From contig NC_015496.1 of the NCBI RefSeq assembly GCF_000212355.1, positions 1,364,001-1,428,000 of the forward strand: a DNA stretch of 64,000 nucleotides, written 5' to 3'. The notes beneath the pieces are model-generated. The model worked only from the letters and a program-made list of their open reading frames with translations. It was not told where the DNA came from and did not search any database. Position numbers and translations under genes: made by a program. Origin of the DNA: Dokdonia sp. 4H-3-7-5 (GTDB lineage Bacteria; Bacteroidota; Bacteroidia; Flavobacteriales; Flavobacteriaceae). How positions within the stretch are numbered: position 1 is the first letter of the stretch; every line of letters begins with the position of its first letter. Below are positions 9,299 to 18,428 of the stretch, in pieces.

Positions 9299-10651
9299 AT
9301 GGCGCAACGCGTAGGTAGGTATTCCTTTTACATAAGGCCCGCAATTTATGTTATAGATTTAGTGATAATTTTATTACTCGCTAAGGTCTGCCTCATCATG
9401 AATGAAAATTTTGTGGTGTTCTCATTATACATTACAACTACTTGGATTTTTTCAACAATCAAGTCAGATTTTTATGAAGTTTATAGGTATACTAAGCCCA
9501 CACGTATTGTATCCCTATTACTACTACAGTTATTCATTTTTGCATTACTTGTTTTTGCGTTCTTTGGTCTATTTCAAAAAATAGACGCCTCTTTAGTAGC
9601 TGTATTTCTATATGTTTTATATGTTTTTGTAGGCGTAGGAATCAATAAGTTTGGAGTGTTCTATTTGTTAAAGACATATAGAGCGGTTTTAGGAGGTAAC
9701 CACCGTCGCGTTGTTATTTTAGGGTGGAATGTACAGGTCAAGGAGCTTAAAAAGTTTTTTGATGAAAATAAAAGATATGGTTACGTAGTGAGTAGCACCT
9801 TTGACATTAAAGATCCAAGTGTATCTCTTGATAGCATATTTAATTACATATTAGAAAATAATGTAGATGAGGTTTACTGCTCTGTAGAGCAGTTTACAAA
9901 TGAAGAGTTAAGAGAAATATCTGAATTTACAGATAATAATCTTAAGATATTAAAATTCATTCCAGACAGTCGCGAGATCTTTACAAAGAAATTAGAATAT
10001 CAGTACCTTGGGATTACTCCTATCTTATCACTACGTACTATCCCCATAGATAAACCGCTTAATCAGTTTATTAAGCGCGCGTTTGACATTATTCTTTCTG
10101 TTGCTGTACTTGTAGGAATATTAACATGGCTTACGCCTTTACTTGCTATTTTAATTAAGCTCGACTCTAAAGGGACTGTATTTTTCAAACAGAAACGTAA
10201 CGGATTAGACTATCATGAGTTTTACTGCTATAAATTTCGGTCTATGCGAGATAATGAAGAGGCAGATATTGAACAAGTGAGCAAAAACGACAGTCGTATA
10301 ACTCGTGTTGGTAGGTTCTTGCGTAAAACCAGTATGGATGAGTTACCACAATTTATTAATGTTCTCAAAGGAGATATGTCTGTAGTGGGCCCTAGACCTC
10401 ATATGGTGAGACACACACATATGTATGCGGAGCGTATAGATAAGTTTATGGTACGTCACTTCATAAAACCGGGAATTACAGGACTTGCACAAGTAAGTGG
10501 TTATAGAGGAGAAATAGAGACCGAAGAGGATATAGTAAACCGCGTAAAATTTGACATATTCTATGTAGAAAATTGGTCACTCTTTTTAGATATTAAAATT
10601 GTTTTTAATACAATTTATAAAGCTATTGTAGGAGATGACAAAGCTTATTAA
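9299..10651 (+). CDS. Polyprenyl-phosphate sugar-phosphate transferase (WcaJ/WbaP type)
   Basis: 450 residues: four or five N-terminal hydrophobic helices, a central Rossmann-like region (RRVVILGWN...), then a last helix (FDIILSVAVLVGILTWLTP) leading into the catalytic bacterial sugar-transferase domain with KFRSM, SMDELPQFINVLKGDMSVVGPRP and KPGITGLAQVSGYRG. It transfers a sugar phosphate from a nucleotide sugar to undecaprenyl phosphate, starting repeat-unit synthesis. Its end overlaps the next gene by 17 bp. Whether glucose, galactose or another sugar is used is not visible. Confidence 0.85.
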   Translation: MAQRVGRYSFYIRPAIYVIDLVIILLLAKVCLIMNENFVVFSLYITTTWIFSTIKSDFYEVYRYTKPTRIVSLLLLQLFIFALLVFAFFGLFQKIDASLVAVFLYVLYVFVGVGINKFGVFYLLKTYRAVLGGNHRRVVILGWNVQVKELKKFFDENKRYGYVVSSTFDIKDPSVSLDSIFNYILENNVDEVYCSVEQFTNEELREISEFTDNNLKILKFIPDSREIFTKKLEYQYLGITPILSLRTIPIDKPLNQFIKRAFDIILSVAVLVGILTWLTPLLAILIKLDSKGTVFFKQKRNGLDYHEFYCYKFRSMRDNEEADIEQVSKNDSRITRVGRFLRKTSMDELPQFINVLKGDMSVVGPRPHMVRHTHMYAERIDKFMVRHFIKPGITGLAQVSGYRGEIETEEDIVNRVKFDIFYVENWSLFLDIKIVFNTIYKAIVGDDKAY

Positions 10652-11435
10652 AAAAGACGCTCAACCACTGGTTTCCATTATCACACCGCTGTATAATGCA
10701 GCACCTTTTATTGCGCAGACCATCGCGAGTGTACAAGACCAGACATATCAAAACTGGGAGCAAATTATTGTTGATGATTGCTCGACAGATAGTTCTGTTG
10801 ATGTTGTAAAAGCCTTGGCAGGTTTTGATAATAGAATTAAGCTTATTACGCTTTCGCGAAACAGTGGTGCCGCACAAACTCGCAACATTGCAACAGAAGC
10901 TGCCCAAGGAAATTTCATCGCATTCTTAGACTCAGATGATTTATGGCACCCAAAAAAGCTAGATAAGCAAATTGCTTTCATGCAAGAAACAGGTTGTGAC
11001 GTTTCTTATACCAGCTATGTGCATATAGATGAAAGTGGAAAGCCACTTGGTAAACGCATCGTGGCATTACCAAAACTCACTTACAAAAAGCAACACAGCA
11101 ATAACTATGTGGGAAATCTCACAGGTATTTATAATGTAACCTCAATAGGTAAAATAAGCGCTCCAGACGTTAGAAAAAGACAAGACTGGGCGCTGTGGTT
11201 AGATGCTATAAAGAAGAGCGAAAAACCCGCCTTAGGTTTGCAAGAGGACTTGGCTTTTTATAGAGTACGTGAAGGCTCGATGAGCTCAAATAAATTAAAT
11301 CTTGTTGAGTACAACTACCAGTTTTACAAAACTTGCCTAGGATATTCTCATGTAGCAGCCACACTATACTTAGTACGCTTTTTTTGGGAGTATTTTGTAA
11401 TGAGACCTAAATGGATACAGCGATATGATGTCTAG
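10635..11435 (+). CDS. Glycosyltransferase family 2
   Basis: 266 residues, GT-A fold: VSIITPLYNAAPFIAQTIASVQDQTYQNWEQIIVDDCSTDSS and FIAFLDSDDLWHPKKL, with the DxD-type motif DSDD. Probably the last glycosyltransferase of the operon. It overlaps the preceding gene by 17 bp, and its stop overlaps the stop of the convergent CapK-like gene by 4 bp. A partial palindrome copy lies at 10849-10861 (TLSRNS). Confidence 0.85.
   Translation: MTKLIKKDAQPLVSIITPLYNAAPFIAQTIASVQDQTYQNWEQIIVDDCSTDSSVDVVKALAGFDNRIKLITLSRNSGAAQTRNIATEAAQGNFIAFLDSDDLWHPKKLDKQIAFMQETGCDVSYTSYVHIDESGKPLGKRIVALPKLTYKKQHSNNYVGNLTGIYNVTSIGKISAPDVRKRQDWALWLDAIKKSEKPALGLQEDLAFYRVREGSMSSNKLNLVEYNYQFYKTCLGYSHVAATLYLVRFFWEYFVMRPKWIQRYDV
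10849..10861. repeat. Dispersed palindrome copy, one arm shortened, in gene
   Basis: cgctttcgcgaaa followed by c; the TTTCGCGAAA core is intact and the right arm is lost. Read as TLSRN. Confidence 0.8.
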
Positions 11436-12742
11436 GAGACTAAAGATATAAACTGTTTGAGCTTTCCTCTATTACTACGGTCCATGACATCTACTTTTTC
11501 ATACCTAAGTTTTAGCCCACTTTCAAGATATTTGGCGGTAGTCTTTTCAATATTTATTTTCTCGTGAGCATTAAGTGGTCTTTCAGAGATATAAATAAAT
11601 GTAAAGGAATCTTGAGCAGTTTGCTCAATAATGAACTCACTTACATTGCCATCTTCCTCTATAATGCTTTTGGTTACATAATAAAATGTTAGTCCAGGAA
11701 CTACTTTACCGCTAGGAAGACGTGCAATATCACTTGTTCTACCTTGTAGGTTTTCTAAAATAGGTTTTTTAAGTGTGCTCTGCGGTGATAAAGATCCCAT
11801 ATCACCTATATCATAACGTATAAAAGGATGTGCTTTATTATAAAAAGATGTGATTACAATACGCCCTACCACACCATGAGGTACAGGCTTATCGTTATCA
11901 TCAAGAATTTCGATAAATAACAGTTCACTGTCTATCTCAAGCTGATTCTTCTTGTTTTGAAAGGCTATAAGTCCTACTTCTGAGGCTCCATATTCATTAA
12001 TGATTGGGACATTAAATTGCTCCTCCATTAATTTTAAATCATCAGGAAATAGCATTTCACTGGTGACAATACATGCTTTAAGAGTCGGACAAATATCGGT
12101 GAGTATAATTTGGTGCTTTCTCAGATACTTAGCAAGTAATACAATGCTACTTGTGTAGCCATTTATATAGTCAAAAGGTGTCTTGCTGAATTTTTTAACC
12201 ATACCGGCAAGCTTATGCTCGCAAAGATCAAAAATGGGGAAACGATACCTGTTACCTAGTTTGTCCTTGAGTCTTTCCTTTTGATAGGCAATTGTTGTGA
12301 GTGGAATCCCATAAAAACGAGCCTGTTTTGAAGTGTCTAGATCAATACTATACCAGTTATATCTTTTTTGGAAACTCACCCAGCTCAATGCATGAGCGTC
12401 TTTATCTTTTGCAAAAACAAAAGGATGTCCAGAAGATCCAGAGGTCTTACCTACGTACACCGTCTTGCGGTCGTAGTTTTGAGAAAGCCTATTTTCAAGA
12501 GGCTGTTGTAGATTTGCTTTTGTTAACACTGGCAGTGTTTCCCAGTCTTTCTCACCTCTTTCGGTAAGAAGACTCCTGTAAAAAGAATTATAAATCTCGT
12601 GATGGGTAACTATCTTTTTTTTCTGCTCAGATATATATGCTGCATATTCACTTTCTGGGATATCTATGATACGTTGCAATTCCGCTTTCGCGAAAGCGGT
12701 ATCAAATCCTTTCATTTTTAAAGCCCAGTTGAATAAATTCAC
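11432..12742 (-). CDS. CapK-like / phenylacetate-CoA ligase-like adenylate-forming enzyme
   Basis: 436 residues of the CapK/PaaK-related adenylate-forming family: VGKTSGSSGHPFVFAKD (phosphate-binding loop), IINEYGASEVGLIAF (adenine-binding Y-G-x-[ST]-E) and FIRYDIGDMGSL (R-Y-x-x-G-D). Such proteins often sit beside capsule or LPS clusters and may activate an acyl or amino-acid substituent, but the substrate is unknown. It runs towards the polysaccharide operon, tail to tail with a 4-bp overlap. A perfect 18-bp palindrome copy (12682-12699) encodes AFAKA near the N terminus. Confidence 0.75.
   Translation of the reverse strand: MNLFNWALKMKGFDTAFAKAELQRIIDIPESEYAAYISEQKKKIVTHHEIYNSFYRSLLTERGEKDWETLPVLTKANLQQPLENRLSQNYDRKTVYVGKTSGSSGHPFVFAKDKDAHALSWVSFQKRYNWYSIDLDTSKQARFYGIPLTTIAYQKERLKDKLGNRYRFPIFDLCEHKLAGMVKKFSKTPFDYINGYTSSIVLLAKYLRKHQIILTDICPTLKACIVTSEMLFPDDLKLMEEQFNVPIINEYGASEVGLIAFQNKKNQLEIDSELLFIEILDDNDKPVPHGVVGRIVITSFYNKAHPFIRYDIGDMGSLSPQSTLKKPILENLQGRTSDIARLPSGKVVPGLTFYYVTKSIIEEDGNVSEFIIEQTAQDSFTFIYISERPLNAHEKINIEKTTAKYLESGLKLRYEKVDVMDRSNRGKLKQFISLVS
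12682..12699. repeat. Dispersed palindrome copy, 18 bp, in gene
   Basis: ccgctttcgcgaaagcgg, perfect; read as AFAKA at about residue 16 of the CapK-like protein. Confidence 0.9.
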
Positions 12743-12776
12743 ATCGTCTTAATTAGGGAGCCAAAATACAAACATT

Positions 12777-12784
12777 TATTTTTG
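12777..12784 (+). promoter_or_regulatory. Candidate -7 box upstream of purD
   Basis: tatttttg fits the Bacteroidota consensus TAnnTTTG, 23 bp before the ATG. No convincing -33 TTG is seen at the usual distance. Confidence 0.3.
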
Positions 12785-12806
12785 TCTAAACGCAAAATAT
12801 ACCATA

Positions 12807-14075
12807 ATGAATATCTTAATCTTAGGTTCTGGAGGACGCGAGCATACATTTGCTTATAAACTAGCACAGAGCGAGCAATGTGATTCTCTTTTTGTTGCAC
12901 CAGGAAATGCAGGTACTGCTCAAATTGCAACTAATGTTGCCATAGGCATGACCGATTTTGAAGCTATCAAAACTTTAGTGATTAAGGAACAAATAACAAT
13001 GGTTGTTGTAGGACCTGAGGATCCGCTTGTGCAAGGAGTATATGACTTCTTTAAAGCAGATGATGCTCTAAAAAACGTTGCTGTCATTGGACCAAGCAGG
13101 GAAGGAGCAGAACTTGAAGGGAGTAAGGAGCGAGCGAAGGAATTTATGATTGCTCATGATATTCCTACGGCTGCCTACGAAGCCTTTACGGTAGAAACAC
13201 TAGAGAAAGGACAAGCGTTTTTAGAAACTTTAAATCCTCCATATGTATTAAAAGCAGATGGTCTTGCGGCGGGTAAAGGAGTTTTAATCATAGAGGATCT
13301 TAATGAGGCAAAGGAGGAACTAGCAAGCATGCTTGGTGGTAAATTTGGCGATGCAAGTACGACCGTAGTGATTGAAGAGTTTCTAGACGGAATCGAACTT
13401 AGTGTGTTTGTACTTACAGATGGTAAAAATTATAAAGTGCTTCCTACAGCCAAAGATTATAAACGTATAGGTGAAGGTGATAAAGGACTTAACACTGGAG
13501 GAATGGGTGCAATAAGCCCAGTTCCATTTGCAGATGATGCTTTTATGAAAAAAATAGAAGACCGTATTGTGAAGCCTACGGTTAATGGTCTTACTAAAGA
13601 AAATATAGATTACAAGGGATTCATATTTATTGGTATTATAAAAGTAGGGGATGAACCTAAGGTAATTGAGTACAATGTACGCATGGGTGATCCTGAGACA
13701 GAGGTAGTATTACCACGTATTCAGTCTGATCTTGTATCACTTTTCAAAGCGGTGGATAATCAAACATTAGATAAGCAAGAATTTAAGGTAGATGCTAGAA
13801 GTGCGGCTACAGTAATGCTTGTTTCTGGAGGATATCCAGAAGCTTATGAAAAAGGAAAAGTAATCACAGGGCTTGAAAAAATTGAAGGATCTATTGCTTT
13901 TCATGCAGGAACAACAGAAAAAGATGGCGCAGTGGTTACTAATGGCGGTAGAGTGATTGCTATCACTTCCTTCCATGAAGATTACAGAGAGGCCATAAAA
14001 AAATCCTACCAGAATATAGAAAAACTACATTTTGATAGGATGAATTATCGTACAGATATAGGTTTTGACCTATAG
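12807..14075 (+). CDS. purD: Phosphoribosylamine--glycine ligase
   Basis: 422 residues, normal length. The N-terminal motif MNILILGSGGREHTFAYKLAQS, VVVGPEDPLVQGVYDFF, then the ATP-grasp domain with VLKADGLAAGKGVLI and EEFLDGIELSVF, and the C-terminal YNVRMGDPETEVVLPR. It ligates glycine to 5-phosphoribosylamine to form GAR in purine synthesis, in the cytoplasm. It stands alone as a purine gene, followed by a convergent small membrane-protein gene 4 bp after its stop. Confidence 0.97.
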   Translation: MNILILGSGGREHTFAYKLAQSEQCDSLFVAPGNAGTAQIATNVAIGMTDFEAIKTLVIKEQITMVVVGPEDPLVQGVYDFFKADDALKNVAVIGPSREGAELEGSKERAKEFMIAHDIPTAAYEAFTVETLEKGQAFLETLNPPYVLKADGLAAGKGVLIIEDLNEAKEELASMLGGKFGDASTTVVIEEFLDGIELSVFVLTDGKNYKVLPTAKDYKRIGEGDKGLNTGGMGAISPVPFADDAFMKKIEDRIVKPTVNGLTKENIDYKGFIFIGIIKVGDEPKVIEYNVRMGDPETEVVLPRIQSDLVSLFKAVDNQTLDKQEFKVDARSAATVMLVSGGYPEAYEKGKVITGLEKIEGSIAFHAGTTEKDGAVVTNGGRVIAITSFHEDYREAIKKSYQNIEKLHFDRMNYRTDIGFDL

Positions 14076-14079
14076 TAAA

Positions 14080-14343
14080 TTAAAGGTTGCTTTCTAGCTC
14101 GCTGTTTTTACCTAAGAAACCGTGAGCTTTTGCTTCGCGGTATTCTGTATCGTTATCGTCATACTTTTTAATTTCCATAATCCAGTATACGATTGCAGCT
14201 GCACAAATGAGCATAAATAACCAGTTTACTCCGTTAGCAAGCCACCAGTTGCTCAATTCTAATTCGGCAAGGGCGTTAAAAGGTGCAAATAAAGTTGCTT
14301 CTGCAAATTCTTCAATGCCTTCGAAAAATCCTGTCAAACTCAT
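14080..14343 (-). CDS. Small membrane protein of flavobacteria (DUF6341-like)
   Basis: 87 residues: an N-terminal amphipathic half (MSLTGFFEGIEEFAEATLFAPFNALAELE), one clear helix (WLFMLICAAAIVYWIMEI) and a charged cytoplasmic tail rich in D, E and K. I associate it with the DUF6341 family found next to purD and a DUF6427 protein in flavobacteria, from memory only. Function unknown. It converges on purD. Confidence 0.65.
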   Translation of the reverse strand: MSLTGFFEGIEEFAEATLFAPFNALAELELSNWWLANGVNWLFMLICAAAIVYWIMEIKKYDDNDTEYREAKAHGFLGKNSELESNL

Positions 14344-14424
14344 AATGTTGTATGTTTACAATATTGAAATCTTAATTATGCATCTAGTAAAGATGTTATT
14401 GCAAAAATAGGAAAAAAACTAGCT

Positions 14425-15351
14425 ATGCTCACAAGATTTTTTGGGACTTCAAAACCACTCGCTATTGCCGTTGTTTTGATATATATGACCTTAGGGTTTT
14501 TCTATAGCCACAGAGGTATAATTACAGAACCATTTTCATGGACAAGTACATCTAAAACATTGGGCATGTGGGTACTTTATGTGCTCACTATGTTTATATT
14601 AAGTTTTGTTTCTCAAAAAAATGACCTTACTAAGCGATCTTCATATGGAGTACTCTTGTTTGCAGCATTTAGCCTGGCATTACCAGTCGCTCTAAAGGAT
14701 CACGCCATATTAATAGCTGGTTTCTTTATCTTAATTGCGCTACGTAGGATCATCAGTTTCAAGTCAGAATTACACATGGAGCGCAAAATTTTTGACGCGG
14801 CACTGTGGATATTATTAGCCTCTCTAGCTTTTTATTTTAGCTGGTTGTACGTTATAGCAATTTATCTAGCGTTATTATTTTATAGAATCACGGTAGTAAG
14901 GTATCTGTTTATTCCGCTACTAGCATTACTGAGCTTTAGTGTAATTTATTATTCTATTCTATTGTTTCAAGTGGGTGATCCTTCTGAGGTGTCATTATCA
15001 TTTCAATCTATATCACTAGATTTTACAGCTTATAATAATTTACAGGTGCTCGCGGCAATTGCTTTCTTCATAGGGACATTATTGTGGACTATATGGAAAT
15101 ATCTAGGCGAACAACGAAGGGCTTCTACGGGATCAAAAAGTAGATACTCGGTTATTTTAGGAATACTAGCTGTGGGACTAGTGGTAATCTTATTTACCAC
15201 CACAAAAACAGGGGCAGAGTGGTACTTTATTATACCCGTAATGACCATCATTGTAAGTAATTATCTCGAAAATACAGAGAGCTTGCTATTTAAGGAAAGC
15301 TTATTATGGTTTATCATATTATTACCTATCATAATACATCTACTACCTTAA
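14425..15351 (+). CDS. Polytopic membrane protein (DUF6427-like)
   Basis: 308 residues, about eight to ten hydrophobic segments, starting MLTRFFGTSKPLAIAVVLIYMTLGFFYSHRG. It has the composition and neighbourhood (purD, small DUF6341-like gene) of the flavobacterial DUF6427 family. No catalytic motif is visible and no function is known to me. Divergent from the small gene at 14080-14343. Confidence 0.6.
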   Translation: MLTRFFGTSKPLAIAVVLIYMTLGFFYSHRGIITEPFSWTSTSKTLGMWVLYVLTMFILSFVSQKNDLTKRSSYGVLLFAAFSLALPVALKDHAILIAGFFILIALRRIISFKSELHMERKIFDAALWILLASLAFYFSWLYVIAIYLALLFYRITVVRYLFIPLLALLSFSVIYYSILLFQVGDPSEVSLSFQSISLDFTAYNNLQVLAAIAFFIGTLLWTIWKYLGEQRRASTGSKSRYSVILGILAVGLVVILFTTTKTGAEWYFIIPVMTIIVSNYLENTESLLFKESLLWFIILLPIIIHLLP

Positions 15352-15530
15352 TTTGACAGCTCTTGTTTCTAAATCCAATGCTACTTATAACAAGTAAAGG
15401 CAGGTCGCTATGCCAACTCAAAAAATAATATCTTTGTAGACCATGCCTATCACCCGTATGCCTCAGAGGATTTATACCTTGTATGGAGCACTCCGCATTA
15501 TAGAATAATTACATTATAGAAAACAATTAT

Positions 15531-16142
15531 ATGTTTACAGAAAAGGCAAACGCCATTTTTAAAGAAGCAATCGACACTTATCATTTAGTAAATACGGTAG
15601 ATCAACCTTTTATCAATAAGTATGATAAGGGAGAAGATTTATTGGGTCACCTATTATACAGAAAATGCTGGATAGATACGGTGCAGTGGCATTATGAAGA
15701 CATTATTCGTGATCCGCAGATTGATCCAGTAGCAGCCTTGACTCTAAAACGTAAGATTGATGCGTCTAACCAAGATCGCACAGACATGGTTGAATATATA
15801 GACAGCTATTTTCTTGAAAAATATAACAGTGTTGAGGTTAAAGAGAATGCTACAATTAATACAGAAAGTCCGGCTTGGGGAGTAGATCGTTTATCCATTC
15901 TAGCGCTCAAAGTATACCATATGGACGAGGAAGCAACTCGCACAGATGCTAGTGATGCACACCGAGCAGCTTGTAAAACTAAACTTGACATATTACTTGA
16001 GCAACGCGTAGACCTTTCGACAGCGATAGATACCTTGCTTGAGGATATCTCAAAGGGAGATAAGTACATGAAAGTCTATAAGCAGATGAAGATGTACAAT
16101 GACGATGAGCTCAACCCAGTCCTTCGCAACATTAAAAAATAA
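15531..16142 (+). CDS. DUF4254 domain protein
   Basis: 203 residues, soluble, mostly helical, with the family pattern LLGHLLYRKCWIDTVQWHYEDIIRDP and DRTDMVEYID. It matches DUF4254, which in Bacteroidota commonly precedes a family-9 glycosyltransferase, as here (59-bp gap). This linkage suggests a role in LPS core or envelope sugar metabolism, but the reaction is unknown. Confidence 0.75.
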   Translation: MFTEKANAIFKEAIDTYHLVNTVDQPFINKYDKGEDLLGHLLYRKCWIDTVQWHYEDIIRDPQIDPVAALTLKRKIDASNQDRTDMVEYIDSYFLEKYNSVEVKENATINTESPAWGVDRLSILALKVYHMDEEATRTDASDAHRAACKTKLDILLEQRVDLSTAIDTLLEDISKGDKYMKVYKQMKMYNDDELNPVLRNIKK

Positions 16143-16200
16143 TTATCTGTTGAAGGATTTAGTTTAAAATCGATAAACCCTTCACAAGTCTAGCGAGATA

Positions 16201-17214
16201 ATGGTTCAACAAAAACACATGCTCATCATTCGTCTCTCTGCAATGGGAGACGTTGCGATGACGGTGCCTGTGGTGTACGCTTTCGCGAAAGCGAACCCAG
16301 AAATAAAAATATCCTTCCTTTCAAAACCTTTTTTTAGGCCTATTGTAGAAGCAATACCTAATGTCACATTTATCTCAGCAGAAGTAAATACCATACACAA
16401 AGGTGTAAGCGGTATGTGGAAATTATCGCGCCAACTTAAAAAGTTAGGAATTACACATGTCGCAGATTTGCACAATGTAATTCGGTCAAAAATGCTGCGT
16501 AAGTTTCTTAATCTTCCCAGCGTTTGTCTAGATAAAGGTAGACCAGATAAAAAGGCGCTTACTAGAAGCACAGATAAAGTCTTTAAAGCCCTTAAGACCA
16601 CAATAGCAAGATATCAAGATGTTATTGAAGGGTTAGACGGACATCATTTTATACCAGAACCACTCCCTAAACCTAACAAACAAGATCAGGTTGTAGAGTT
16701 TACTGCTGGTTGTCATAAAAAGTGGATTGGTATCGCGCCTTTTGCAGCACACCAAGGAAAGCAATATCCACTAGACTTGATGGAACAAGTAATTAGACAG
16801 CTAGATGATAAAAAAGAATACAATTTATTCCTTTTTGGAGCACCAGATGAGGAGGAGATACTTAAAGACCTTTCGCAAGGTTGCATAATGACAAAGGTGG
16901 TTGCCGGAAAACTCAAATTTAAAGAAGAAATTAATCTTATTAGTCAGCTAGATGGTATGCTCGCTATGGATAGCGGTAATGCACACCTAGCAGCAATGTA
17001 TGGGATTCCTACCGTAACGTTGTGGGGAGTAACGCACCCACATGCAGGATTTGCACCATTTAATCAAGAAGTAAACTGCCTACTTTCAGATAGAATAAAG
17101 TATCCAGAAATACCGACTTCTATTTATGGAAACGTAGTGCCAGAAGGGTATGAGAATGTGATGACGACTATCTTACCTGTTGATATTGTTGATAAAATCA
17201 CGGATACGATCTAA
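16201..17214 (+). CDS. Glycosyltransferase family 9 (heptosyltransferase-like)
   Basis: 337 residues, GT-B fold of the ADP-heptose:LPS heptosyltransferase type: HMLIIRLSAMGDVAMTVPVVYAF at the N terminus, then WIGIAPFAAHQGKQYPLDLMEQVI, and the C-terminal LISQLDGMLAMDSGNAHLAAMYGIPTVTLWGVTHPHAGFAPF. It likely transfers a heptose or related sugar to the lipid A-linked core. It ends 57 bp before the next start. A 16-bp palindrome copy at 16278-16293 encodes the AFAKA following VY near residue 27, placed between helix alpha1 and the loop. Confidence 0.85.
   Translation: MVQQKHMLIIRLSAMGDVAMTVPVVYAFAKANPEIKISFLSKPFFRPIVEAIPNVTFISAEVNTIHKGVSGMWKLSRQLKKLGITHVADLHNVIRSKMLRKFLNLPSVCLDKGRPDKKALTRSTDKVFKALKTTIARYQDVIEGLDGHHFIPEPLPKPNKQDQVVEFTAGCHKKWIGIAPFAAHQGKQYPLDLMEQVIRQLDDKKEYNLFLFGAPDEEEILKDLSQGCIMTKVVAGKLKFKEEINLISQLDGMLAMDSGNAHLAAMYGIPTVTLWGVTHPHAGFAPFNQEVNCLLSDRIKYPEIPTSIYGNVVPEGYENVMTTILPVDIVDKITDTI
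16278..16293. repeat. Dispersed palindrome copy, 16 bp, in gene
   Basis: cgctttcgcgaaagcg, perfect; read AFAKA. Confidence 0.9.
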
Positions 17215-17271
17215 CATAAAAGTATTATGCACGCATAATAAGATTGATTATATTTGTTTAAATTGAATGTT

Positions 17272-18225
17272 ATGAGCACAACAAAACCTACCCTAAAAGA
17301 TTTACTTGGAATTACACATCCTATCATTATGGCACCTATGTTTTTAGTGTCTAATGTAGCGATGCTCAAAGCCGGAATGGAAAACGGAATTGCTGCTTGT
17401 GTGCCAGCACTCAATTATAGAACGATAGATGAGCTTAAGGCTGCAATTACTGAGCTTAAGGCTGCCAAAGTTCCAGGAGGAGCATTTGGTATTAATCTCA
17501 TTGTAAATAAGTCAAACATGAAATATCCTGCACAGCTGGAAGCGGCTTGTGAGCTAGGAGTAGACTTTATAATTACATCCTTAGGATCCCCACAGATGGT
17601 GATTGAGCAAGCAAAACCTAAGGGAATCAAAGTGTTTTGTGATGTAACAGACCTTGGCTATTCAAAAAAGGTGGAGGCTATGGGATGTGATGCGCTCGTT
17701 GCTGTAAACAATCAAGCAGGAGGTCACAGAGGTAACATCGCTCCCGAAGCACTGATAAAAGAACTTGATGAAAATTGTGCAATTCCAGTAATCACCGCTG
17801 GAGGCGTTGCAAATAAAGCAGATCTCGAACGCGCTATGTCTTACGGTGCTATAGGAGCAAGTATAGGAAGCCCTTTTATAGCATCAGAAGAGGCTCCAGT
17901 ATCACAAGAATACAAACAAGCTTGCGTAGATTTCGGTGCTAAAGATATCGTGATGACTCAAAAGATTTCTGGTACACCTTGTACTGTCATAAACACGCCT
18001 TACGTTCAAAAGATAGGGACTAAGCAAACGTGGTTAGAAGGCTTACTTAACAAAAATAAGAAGCTTAAGAAGTGGGTAAAGGCTATACGCTTTGCAAAAG
18101 GAATGCGTGACACCACAAAAGCCGCTCAGAGTGCTACATATAAAACAGTTTGGGTAGCTGGGCCATCTATAGAAGAAACGACTGCTATAGAGCCTGTGGC
18201 AACTATTATCAAGAAGTTTATATAG
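17272..18225 (+). CDS. Nitronate monooxygenase / 2-nitropropane dioxygenase-like FMN enzyme
   Basis: 317 residues from the ATG at 17272 (a TTG six codons earlier, at 17254, is possible but adds MFKLNV of no family character). TIM barrel with HPIIMAPMFLVSNVAMLKAGMENG, VDFIITSLGSP, DALVAVNNQAGGHRGN (the A-x-G-x-x-A-G-G-H FMN/active-site motif with His) and the phosphate-binding VITAGGVANKADLERAMSYGAIGASIGSPFIAS. Expected to oxidise nitronates or act as a related FMN oxidoreductase. A truncated palindrome copy starts 5 bp after the stop. Confidence 0.8.
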   Translation: MSTTKPTLKDLLGITHPIIMAPMFLVSNVAMLKAGMENGIAACVPALNYRTIDELKAAITELKAAKVPGGAFGINLIVNKSNMKYPAQLEAACELGVDFIITSLGSPQMVIEQAKPKGIKVFCDVTDLGYSKKVEAMGCDALVAVNNQAGGHRGNIAPEALIKELDENCAIPVITAGGVANKADLERAMSYGAIGASIGSPFIASEEAPVSQEYKQACVDFGAKDIVMTQKISGTPCTVINTPYVQKIGTKQTWLEGLLNKNKKLKKWVKAIRFAKGMRDTTKAAQSATYKTVWVAGPSIEETTAIEPVATIIKKFI

Positions 18226-18230
18226 AAGTG

Positions 18231-18243
18231 CGCTTTCGCGAAA
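18231..18243. repeat. Dispersed palindrome copy, right arm lost, intergenic
   Basis: cgctttcgcgaaa followed by an A run; 5 bp after a stop codon. Confidence 0.8.
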
Positions 18244-18251
18244 AAAGGAAC

Positions 18252-18395
18252 TGTCATCTCGACGTTAAGAGAGATCACACAAGCGGCTTAGGAATATAGC
18301 TCCATAGGAAACGTTATGCGATTTCTCGTCGCTCGTACCTCGCTCTGTCCAAATGACTACAGATTGTCATCTCGACGTTAGGAGAGATCACACAA
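18252..18395. repeat. Repeat element with two direct 31-bp copies and an inverted segment
   Basis: A 31-bp unit beginning tgtcatctcgacgtta and ending gagatcacacaa occurs at 18252-18282 and 18365-18395 with one mismatch. Between them, 18318-18357 (gcgatttctcg ... ccaaatgac) reads like the opposite arm, since its reverse complement starts gtcatttgga. I know similar GTCATCTCGACG...GAGATC elements as dispersed non-coding repeats in flavobacteria, but only from memory. There is no ORF. It fills most of the gap between two convergent genes. Confidence 0.65.
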
Positions 18396-18428
18396 AGAGC
18401 TTGAGTAGCAGATTTTCAAAAAGTTTAA

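Noticed and set aside
15352-15530. tRNA or small RNA in the 179-bp gap before the DUF4254 gene
   Set aside because: No cloverleaf or terminator could be drawn; only a TAnnTTTG-like box at 15429-15436 without a -33 element.
17254-17271. TTG start of the nitronate monooxygenase-like gene
   Set aside because: ATG at 17272 gives the usual N terminus; the extra six codons look non-coding.
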